Positions 32,146 to 37,587 of a stretch of DNA of 37,587 nt are shown here, piece after piece. The position numbers and the translations under genes are program-made. The notes beneath the pieces were generated by a model. That model ran no database searches. It was not told the origin of the DNA and was given only the letters and a program-made list of their open reading frames with translations. This stretch comes from Thiocapsa sp. UBA6158 (GTDB lineage Bacteria > Pseudomonadota > Gammaproteobacteria > Chromatiales > Chromatiaceae), in NCBI RefSeq assembly GCF_002423035.1, contig NZ_DIUM01000002.1, positions 1-37,587 of the forward strand, read 5' to 3'. Each line of letters begins with the position of its first letter. Positions within the stretch are counted from its first letter, which is position 1.

Positions 32146-32916
32146 TTATTTCACCACATCGCGGTAGGCATGCCAGGTCGCATGCCCGAGCAGCGGAAAG
32201 ACCGCCACCATGCCGACCAGGAATGTCGCGAAGCCAAAACCGACCAGGATCACGATCAGCGCGGCCCACAGGATCATCGCCGGCAGATCGGAAAGCGTCA
32301 CGCGGATACTGGTGCGCACGGCCGTCGGTGAATCGACATCCCGGTCGATGATCAGCGGGACCGCGACGACCGAGCGCGCAAAGACGACACACGCGAGAAG
32401 GCCGCCGACCACGCCGTAGGAGATCAACTGCGCCGCGGTCAACTGCTCGAGCACGCCGCCCCACATGGTCGCCTCGACACTCGGACCGGCGCTTCCCAGT
32501 GCCAGATGCAGCATCAGTGTGGAGGCGGCGAACCAGATCGCAGCGATCGCCAGCAGCTCGACCGAGAATCGAATCAGGGCCTTGCGATGTCGCGCAAGGA
32601 CCGACAGGGAGCTGTCGAAATCGGCAGGCTCGCCGGCGGCGCCTCGATGCGACAACTCGCACAAGCCCGCCGCGAACAGCGGACCGACCAGCAGGAAACC
32701 GGAAACACCCGCGGCGATGAAATACGGGTGCCGCCAAAAGCCGAGGATCACCGCACCCAGCACGGAGAGGAGCAATCCGTAGGCGAAGCTGGCGCGCGGG
32801 TTTCGGCGCAGATCCTCCCAACCCCTGCCCAGCCAGATGAAGGGTCTTGCCAAAGAAACGTGCATGACGGGCAACGCATGGCCGCCATGTCCGCTCAGGT
32901 GGGTCACGAGACTCAT
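32146..32916 (-). CDS. DUF2189 integral membrane protein
   Basis: This is a 256-residue protein with six likely membrane helices. RPFIWLGRGWEDLRRNPRASFAYGLLL near the N-terminus and GPLFAAGLCELSHR, IIDRDVDSPTAVRTSIR and FLVGMVAVFPLLGHATWHAYRDVV are typical of DUF2189 (COG5473). The family is of unknown function. It is monocistronic, with a His-rich start (MSLVTHLSGHGGHALPVMHVS). The upstream gap 32917-33271 holds two overlapping palindromes (33074-33110) that may control it. Confidence 0.85.
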   Translation of the reverse strand: MSLVTHLSGHGGHALPVMHVSLARPFIWLGRGWEDLRRNPRASFAYGLLLSVLGAVILGFWRHPYFIAAGVSGFLLVGPLFAAGLCELSHRGAAGEPADFDSSLSVLARHRKALIRFSVELLAIAAIWFAASTLMLHLALGSAGPSVEATMWGGVLEQLTAAQLISYGVVGGLLACVVFARSVVAVPLIIDRDVDSPTAVRTSIRVTLSDLPAMILWAALIVILVGFGFATFLVGMVAVFPLLGHATWHAYRDVVK

Positions 32917-33073
32917 GATAGTTCCTCCCGACGATCATCGTGTTCTACCGACGGGGTTGCCGGAACGGCGAGGAAAAATCGCGCTGCATCGCATGGCGAC
33001 GCTGTTGGATCCACTCGCTACTCGCGACAGAAATCCTCTGCTCTGCCTCCCGGAAACCCGATCGGCCCTGACC

Positions 33074-33110
33074 TCAAGACCAACTTTTTAACTTGGTCTT
33101 GAATTCAAGA
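33074..33110. promoter_or_regulatory. Two overlapping palindromes upstream of the DUF2189 gene
   Basis: TCAAGACCAA (33074-33083) and TTGGTCTTGA (33093-33102) are a perfect inverted repeat with a nine-base T-rich centre. TCTTGAATTCAAGA (33097-33110) is a perfect 14-base palindrome sharing the right arm. They stand out as AT-rich in a GC-rich gap, about 160 bases before the DUF2189 start. This looks like a repressor operator; the regulator is not identified. Confidence 0.45.
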
Positions 33111-33242
33111 TTAGTCGCGGCCGGAACGGTTCGCAAGCAATGTCGATGAGCCGACCAGTCACCGGCTCTCGGCGACGCCGGTTGAATCAGGCATCCGGGC
33201 AGGGCGTCGCGCAGCGGCGCCTTGGGCTCGCGCCCGGAACGA

Positions 33243-33264
33243 CGGCGGGAATCCCTTCCCGCCG
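33243..33264 (-). terminator. Hairpin terminator after the Do-type protease gene
   Basis: CGGCGGGAA (33243-33251) pairs perfectly with TTCCCGCCG (33256-33264), loop TCCC, seven bases beyond the protease stop. There is no T tract, so termination is probable but not of the strongest type. Confidence 0.6.
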
Positions 33265-33271
33265 GACGCAG

Positions 33272-34744
33272 CTACCAGCTCAACACCACAAAGCGCTGCA
33301 TATCGTCTTTACGGACCAGCAGGAGCACCCGACCGGTCTCGCGCCCTGCCTTCACGGCTTGCTGAAAGTCCGCGACGCTCTTCACCCACTCGCGGTTGAC
33401 CTGCAGGATCAAGGTGCCCGGCTCGATGCCCGCCACGGCGGCGATGGACCCGGGTTTCACCTCCGTGACCAGAACGCCCTCGCCGGGCTGACCGCCGAAC
33501 TGCTCGGCAAGCTGCGGCGTGAGGGTCTGCAGGGTAAGCCCCAGCTCTGCGCTGGTCTGCGTCGGAGACGAGGATGCCAGCGCATCGGCATTCAGGGTCC
33601 CGATGGTGACATCGAGGGTTTGGCGTTGTCCCTCGCGCACGATGGTGAGTTCCTGTCTGCTCCCCGGCGGGGTCAGCGCGACCCGGTTGCGGAAATTGCC
33701 GACATCGGTCACGGGCTCCCCGCGGAAGGCGACGATGACGTCGCCCTGACGCAGACCGGCCTTCCCCGCCGGGCTGTCTTCCGTCACCTGCGCGATCAGA
33801 ATCCCCTCGCCCTGCTGCATCCCGAAGGATTCGGCCAGCTCCGCGGTCAGCGGCTGGATCACGATGCCGAGGAAGCCGCGCGTCACCTCCCCCTGCTCGA
33901 TCAGCTGATTGGCGATGGCGTTGGCCAGATTGATCGGGATGGCAAAACCCACGCCCATATAGCCACCGCTGCGACTGAAGATGGCGGTGTTCATGCCGAC
34001 GACGGCGCCGTCGAGATTCACGAGCGGGCCGCCCGAGTTCCCCGGGTTGATGGCAGCGTCGGTCTGAATGAAGTCCTCGTAGTCGTTGATGCCCAGACTG
34101 GTGCGCCCGGTCGCGCTGACCACGCCGACCGTCAGCGTGTGGCTCAGTCCGAAGGGGTTGCCGATCGCCACCACCCATTCACCGACCTCGAGCTTCGCGG
34201 AATCGCCCATGGCGAGTGCCGGCAGGCCGCCGGTCTTGATCTCGACGACGGCCACGTCGGACTGAGGATCGCGGCCGGTCACCTCGGCGTCGAATTCGCG
34301 TCCATCCTGAAAGGTGACGCGGATCCGCTCGGCGCCCTCGACGACGTGATTGTTGGTCATGATGTAGGTCTTGTCGGCGAGCAGCCCCGTCTGTGCGGCG
34401 AACACGAATCCCGAGCCCTGCCCCATCGAGCGCGGTCCCTCGGGCGGGGCTTGGGGTAACTGGCCACGCGGGATTCCAGGAAAGCCCTCGCCGAAGAAAC
34501 GTTTGAGGAACTCGTCGCCGAAGGGAAGGGCATCGCCGAAGGGTGTCGAAAGGGGTGCCTGTGCAGTCGCCGCGCGCTGACCCTCGACTCGGATGAAGAC
34601 CACGGACGGGGACACCGCCCGACCGACCGAGGCGAACGCCTTGCCGGTCTCGCGCAGACTCTCGACACCGCCGTCCAACGCCTGCACAGGGGCGGCGAGC
34701 ACCGTGGCCGCGAGGACAGTCGCAATGAAAACATGCCTTTTCAT
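33272..34744 (-). CDS. degQ: Do-type periplasmic serine protease/chaperone
   Basis: This 490-residue HtrA family protein digests or refolds damaged envelope proteins. A signal peptide spans residues 1-22 (VFIATVLAATVLAAPVQA). The catalytic triad is His133 (TNNHVVEG), Asp163 (QSDVAVVEI) and Ser237 (NPGNSGGP). Two PDZ domains follow (about 270-370 and 395-490), each with the usual G-L-R/Q-x-GD-type loop (AGLRQGDVIVAF in PDZ1). It could equally be named degP or mucD; two PDZ domains do not separate them. Of two adjacent ATGs the second (34744) is best spaced from GGAGG. A short palindrome lies just before the ribosome binding site. Confidence 0.93.
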   Translation of the reverse strand: MKRHVFIATVLAATVLAAPVQALDGGVESLRETGKAFASVGRAVSPSVVFIRVEGQRAATAQAPLSTPFGDALPFGDEFLKRFFGEGFPGIPRGQLPQAPPEGPRSMGQGSGFVFAAQTGLLADKTYIMTNNHVVEGAERIRVTFQDGREFDAEVTGRDPQSDVAVVEIKTGGLPALAMGDSAKLEVGEWVVAIGNPFGLSHTLTVGVVSATGRTSLGINDYEDFIQTDAAINPGNSGGPLVNLDGAVVGMNTAIFSRSGGYMGVGFAIPINLANAIANQLIEQGEVTRGFLGIVIQPLTAELAESFGMQQGEGILIAQVTEDSPAGKAGLRQGDVIVAFRGEPVTDVGNFRNRVALTPPGSRQELTIVREGQRQTLDVTIGTLNADALASSSPTQTSAELGLTLQTLTPQLAEQFGGQPGEGVLVTEVKPGSIAAVAGIEPGTLILQVNREWVKSVADFQQAVKAGRETGRVLLLVRKDDMQRFVVLSW

Positions 34745-34759
34745 CATCGCCTCCAATGA

Positions 34760-34774
34760 ATTGACCTGGTCAAT
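34760..34774. promoter_or_regulatory. 15-base palindrome in the protease leader
   Basis: ATTGACC-T-GGTCAAT is a perfect palindrome about five bases upstream of the GGAGG site of the protease gene. It could be an operator or a leader RNA hairpin close to the ribosome binding site. Confidence 0.35.
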
Positions 34775-34841
34775 CGATTTTACTTTCTTCATCTAAATCG
34801 AAGTAGCTCGCTCGATCTTCAACGCTCGATCATCGGCGAGC

Positions 34842-35147
34842 TCACGATTCGGCCCAGCCGCGCCACCTGTAGACCCACCATCCGACATACTCCTTCAGGG
34901 CTCGCGTGCTGTCGGACAAGGCTTCGGCATCCGGCAGCCAGCGCATGAGATGCGCCGGCTCGGGCATCACCTCGAAATCGGTCGGGGCCGGCACCGCATC
35001 GATCCCGGCCGCGCGAAAGATCGCCAAGACAAAAAGTCCGGATCGCCGCCAACCCGCAATGATGAGCGCGAGCGCCAGCGCCCCCAGCACGATCGAGAGT
35101 CCGAGCGGATAGGCCAGTTGGCTGAGCAGCTTATCGAGGTACAGCAT
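34842..35147 (-). pseudogene. YdcF/ElyC-like (DUF218) gene with in-frame core deletion
   Basis: The 101-residue frame is open but joins two ends of a family whose members are about 250 residues. Residues 1-42 (MLYLDKLLSQLAYPLGLSI, then a second membrane-like stretch to LFVLA) are the usual N-terminal membrane part. From residue 43 (IFRAAGIDAVPAPTDFEV, MRWLPDAEALSDSTRALKEY, WWVYRWRGW) it is the C-terminal end of the same family. The central DUF218 fold, with the GG-rich and SxxT/E elements, is absent, about 150 residues. The protein cannot have normal family activity, though a small membrane protein may still be made. It lies upstream of the Do-type protease in the same direction. Confidence 0.7.
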
Positions 35148-35206
35148 GCGATCAAGGGCCCGGGTTGACCGGATCCTTCTGCCGATCCGGCGCTTTGCTC
35201 AAGCGG

Positions 35207-35401
35207 CCAAACCGCGTCCAGAGCGAGATTCCCGCTGTCGAGTGAGCTCGGCGTTGGGTGAATCTACGGCCCTTGGCGGGGGACGCGGTTTAAAACAATA
35301 TAGTTTTTAATCTCTTAAACCGCGCAGTCTCCAGCGGTCGTCAACACTGCCGAGGCCGATCCCATCCAAAAACAGCGCATACCGCACTGGGCGCGGTTTA
35401 A
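35207..35401. repeat. Dispersed AACCGCGTC elements, copies 6a and 6b (pair)
   Basis: Copy 6a runs 35207-35293 (CCAAACCGCGTC...GACGCGGTTTAA). Copy 6b runs 35315-35401 with perfect 11-bp ends TTAAACCGCGC...GCGCGGTTTAA. The linker is 21 bases with TTTTT. The pair aligns with 23698-23891 throughout, including the inner words CTCCAGCGGTCGTCAA and GATCCCATCCAAAAAC. The TAA of the next gene (35400-35398) lies in the right end. Nothing else is seen in 35148-35397. Confidence 0.82.
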
Positions 35402-36300
35402 CCCAGAAAAACGGGCACCACGGCGTCGACATCGGTCGGCGTGATGCCGAGCCGGCCGAGTCCGTCCTCTCGACAGAGACTGTCGATCTGAAGCGACAGA
35501 TAGTTATCCGTACTGAAGGGTTTTCCCGGAAGCTTCTCGAAGATGCGCGCCTGGATTTGCGCGAGACGATCGCTCAGTGCAATCACCCGGACCTTGCGTC
35601 CGATGTGGCCGCCCGTATAGCTCAGGATATCGCGCAGCGCGAAGGTGCGCGGTCCGCACAGCTCGTAGATCGTCCCTCGGCTCGCAGGATCCTCGAGTGT
35701 GCGCAGCATGGCGCTCGCGACATCGCCGACATAGACCGGCGCGAATCGTGCGTCGGCGCAGGCCAGCGGGAAGGGTCCCGGCAGCAAACGCAGCAGCGAT
35801 GCGAAGCGATTGAAGAGCCCGTCGCCCGGCCCGAAGATGACGGACGGACGAAACACCGTCACGGCCAGACCCAGCTCGCCTGCCGCCAAGGCCACGGCCT
35901 CGCCCCTGCCCTTGCTGCGCAGATAGTCGCTCGGACCGGCCGGGTCGGCATTCAGCGCACTCATGTGCAGGTAGGCGCCGACACCGGCGGCGAGCGCCGC
36001 GCGTGTCGTCGACTCGACCATTCCGACATGGGTCTGCTCGAAGGTGCGCCCGCCCCCCTCGTTGAGGATGCCGACTAGATTCACCACCGCATCGCAACCG
36101 GTCATCAGGTCGCTCATACTGCTCTCATCCCAGTGATCGATCGGCACCAGCTCGCAGTCCGGAACCAGCCGAAGGTGCCGATACCGATGTGGATGGCGCG
36201 TCGGCACACGGGTGCGATACCCGGCGCCGGACAGGCGATTCAACAGATGCCGACCGACGAAGCCGGTTCCCCCGATGACACAAATGCACGGATGTCTCAT
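35398..36300 (-). CDS. NAD(P)-binding protein, complex I NDUFA9-like
   Basis: This is a 300-residue extended/atypical short-chain dehydrogenase fold. The nucleotide site is VIGGTGFVGRHLLNRL (residues 8-23); YLRSKGRGE holds a YxxxK-type pair, although the preceding HMSALNADP differs from classical catalytic serines. NLVGILNEGGGRTFEQTHV, VFRPSVIFGPGDGLFNRFASLLRLLP and YELCGPRTFALRDIL are typical of the NDUFA9-like subfamily, whose bacterial members are linked to quinone or lipid metabolism; the substrate is unknown. The start ATG 36300 is set by the glycine-rich motif near the N-terminus. The stop is inside a dispersed repeat. Confidence 0.88.
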   Translation of the reverse strand: MRHPCICVIGGTGFVGRHLLNRLSGAGYRTRVPTRHPHRYRHLRLVPDCELVPIDHWDESSMSDLMTGCDAVVNLVGILNEGGGRTFEQTHVGMVESTTRAALAAGVGAYLHMSALNADPAGPSDYLRSKGRGEAVALAAGELGLAVTVFRPSVIFGPGDGLFNRFASLLRLLPGPFPLACADARFAPVYVGDVASAMLRTLEDPASRGTIYELCGPRTFALRDILSYTGGHIGRKVRVIALSDRLAQIQARIFEKLPGKPFSTDNYLSLQIDSLCREDGLGRLGITPTDVDAVVPVFLG

Positions 36301-36346
36301 GATGTCGTCTTGACTCGTGTGGGGCGGCTCGGCGCCCGTGGTCGGG

Positions 36347-36432
36347 CTAAACCGCGTCCCGGCTGGCTCTTTGTCGCGCTGAGGCAGGCTCGGTCTCGCC
36401 CCCCCTCGGGATCTCGGCGAGACGCGGTTTAG
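36347..36432. repeat. Dispersed AACCGCGTC element, copy 7
   Basis: Perfect 12-bp inverted ends CTAAACCGCGTC (36347-36358) and GACGCGGTTTAG (36421-36432); 86 bp. It lies in the divergent gap between the NDUFA9-like gene and the TauE/SafE gene, the other copy at gene starts. The remaining part of the gap (36433-36659) has no recognised feature. Confidence 0.78.
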
Positions 36433-36659
36433 GAAACGGAAAACCCATGAAATCGGCGCCTCTGCGGATTGCCGCCGCATCTGCGATGGCGGCGTCGAGC
36501 GGAAAGTGCATTCGGGAGCCTCGCCCCCCGCGCAGCGCCCGCAGGGGTCATACCGAACCCAGGCGTCCCTATTCAATCATCAATTGCGGACTGATTTCAA
36601 AACTCGCCACCGCAGCACAGCAGTTGTGCGGGGCTCGCGATCGTCCGGGATCCGAACCA

Positions 36660-37445
36660 ATGCTCGAACTCTTGGCCTATCTTCTCATCGGCGCCGCGTC
36701 CGGGATGCTTGCAGGTCTCTTCGGCGTCGGGGGCGGTGTGATCGTCGTCCCGGCGTTGATCCTGCTGTTCGCGCAAATCGGGATGGTCGAGGACTGGATC
36801 CCGCATCTCGCCGTGGGAACCTCGCTTGCCGCCATCGTCGGGACGGGTGCCGCCTCGACCTATGCCCATCACGTGCGCGGTGCAGTGCGTTGGGATCTGG
36901 TCGCCCGACTGGCACCCGGCATCGTCCTCGGCGCCTGGTTCGGCGCAGCCCTGGCGGGGATCATCCCCGAGTTCTGGCTGACCCGTCTCTTTGCCGTTTT
37001 TCTGACTTATGTCGGGATCCGCATGCTGATTCCCCCGAAGATCGATGGCGAGCGCACCCTGCCCGGCTCCGGAGGAATGTGGGCCGCGGGCGGCAGCATC
37101 GGGACGCTCTCGGCGCTGGTCGGGATCGGCGGCGGCACCCTGACGGTGCCCTTTCTGAGCAACCGCGGAATCGACATACGCAAGGCCGTGGGGACTTCGG
37201 CCGCCTGCGCTCTGCCGATCGCAATCGCCGGAGCCATCGGCTTCATGTTCGTCGGCTGGGGCCGCGAAGGCTTGCCCGGCGCGAGTACGGGTTTCATCTA
37301 TTGGCCTGCCGTCGGGACGATCCTGCTCGCCAGCATGCCCACAGCGCCGCTCGGCGCATCTTTGGCGCATCGGTTGCCGGTTGCACTCTTGAAGCGGCTG
37401 TTCGGGGTGTTTCTGTTGCTGGTCGCTCTGCGCTTGGCCTGTTGA
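36660..37445 (+). CDS. TauE/SafE family sulfite or organosulfonate exporter
   Basis: This 261-residue membrane protein has about eight helices in two repeats, each beginning with a glycine-rich loop: ASGMLAGLFGVGGGVIVVPALILLF at about 12-36 and TLSALVGIGGGTLTVPFL in the second half, followed by AVGTSLAA/AVGTSAAC-type motifs. The family moves sulfite, sulfoacetate or related anions; a link to sulfur oxidation in this host is plausible but not shown. ATG 36660 begins MLELLAYLLIG; upstream codons have no membrane character. Its TGA (37443-37445) is part of the left end of a dispersed repeat. Confidence 0.9.
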   Translation: MLELLAYLLIGAASGMLAGLFGVGGGVIVVPALILLFAQIGMVEDWIPHLAVGTSLAAIVGTGAASTYAHHVRGAVRWDLVARLAPGIVLGAWFGAALAGIIPEFWLTRLFAVFLTYVGIRMLIPPKIDGERTLPGSGGMWAAGGSIGTLSALVGIGGGTLTVPFLSNRGIDIRKAVGTSAACALPIAIAGAIGFMFVGWGREGLPGASTGFIYWPAVGTILLASMPTAPLGASLAHRLPVALLKRLFGVFLLLVALRLAC

Positions 37446-37561
37446 ACCGCGTCCGGGTGTCCGATATGCAAGGCTCGCCGACTGGGCTTACCTCGGATCG
37501 ATCCGCAAAGGTCGGAGTCGACGCGGTTTAAGAGTTTTTTGGATTGATTCTGAACCGCGTC
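37442..37561. repeat. Dispersed AACCGCGTC elements, copies 8a and 8b (8b cut by IS)
   Basis: Copy 8a runs 37442-37531 (TTGAACCGCGTC...GACGCGGTTTAA). After an 18-base linker with TTTTTT, CTGAACCGCGTC (37550-37561) starts a second copy that is lost four bases before the insertion-sequence end at 37566. It follows the paired layout of copies 5 and 6. The TauE/SafE stop codon lies in the left end of 8a. Confidence 0.75.
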
Positions 37562-37565
37562 TTGC

Positions 37566-37587
37566 CTAGGAGCCTGTCCGACTTGTG
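37566..37587. repeat. Insertion-sequence end (right window edge)
   Basis: CTAGGAGCCTGTCCGACTTG and one further base match positions 3-23 in inverted orientation. The same IS appears to have inserted within copy 8b of the dispersed repeat. Family not identifiable from the end alone. Confidence 0.6.

Noticed and set aside
33170..33190. Additional copy of the dispersed repeat (GACGCCGGTTGAATCAG)
   Set aside because: It matches only part of one end, and no partner end is found 80-95 bp away.
1..37587. Circular molecule with matching ends
   Set aside because: The end sequences match as inverted, not direct, repeats, so the ends cannot be joined to a circle by overlap.

Overview
The window is high-GC DNA that looks like a gammaproteobacterial chromosome. 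The RNase R, RlmB, TrmO, YccA, PbpG and methionine-salvage proteins, together with the SNF2/SWIM helicase and paired GTPases, suggest a purple sulfur bacterium (Chromatiaceae, Thiocapsa/Thiocystis-like). That placement is inference from protein character, not a database result. Both window edges run outward into the same 20-21 bp sequence in inverted orientation (3-23 and 37566-37586). This is what a draft contig broken at two copies of one insertion sequence looks like.

Region 1 (1-6818) is the right part of an integrated mobile element next to an intact tRNA-Ser(UGA) gene. A tyrosine integrase reads away from the tRNA. It is followed on the same strand by an unknown protein, three small proteins, a Toprim-type primase, a P-loop primase-helicase-like protein, a protein with a TubC-like N-terminus and a cysteine motif, and one gene cut by the left edge. 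Five of the junctions are ATGA overlaps and one is a TGATG overlap, so the cassette looks translationally coupled. A 13-bp-stem palindrome, a tandem 11-bp repeat over the presumed integrase promoter, and two inverted clusters of 9-bp-period GTGAAC repeats at the two ends of the helicase gene are candidate control or origin sites.

Region 2 (7026-18996) is chromosomal: yccA, small membrane proteins, a dicarboxylate/amino-acid:cation symporter, an 1180-residue membrane protein of unknown function facing a coupled pair of membrane-linked GTPases (one with a DUF697-like C-terminus), then pbpG and a hemolysin III family gene. Region 3 (19124-29687) holds a SNF2 helicase with two SWIM-like cysteine/histidine clusters, an outer-membrane protein, a radical SAM protein, trmO, a gene remnant, the rnr-rlmB pair and tRNA-Leu(CAG). 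Region 4 (29830-37445) holds a DUF4282 protein, the methionine salvage operon mtnB-mtnD-mtnC, a DUF2189 membrane protein, a Do-type periplasmic protease, a ydcF/elyC-like gene that has lost its core by in-frame deletion, an NDUFA9-like NAD(P)-binding protein and a TauE/SafE permease.

The most unusual signal is a dispersed family of 84-94 bp intergenic elements with 11-12 bp inverted ends of consensus YTRAACCGCGTC...GACGCGGTTYAR. About ten full, decayed or cut copies occur between 8.2 kb and the right edge, three of them as closely spaced pairs joined by a T-rich linker. In at least four genes the stop codon lies inside the element's terminal repeat, and in two more it lies within about 3 bp of it. 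No transposase or RAYT-like gene that could move them is present in the window.
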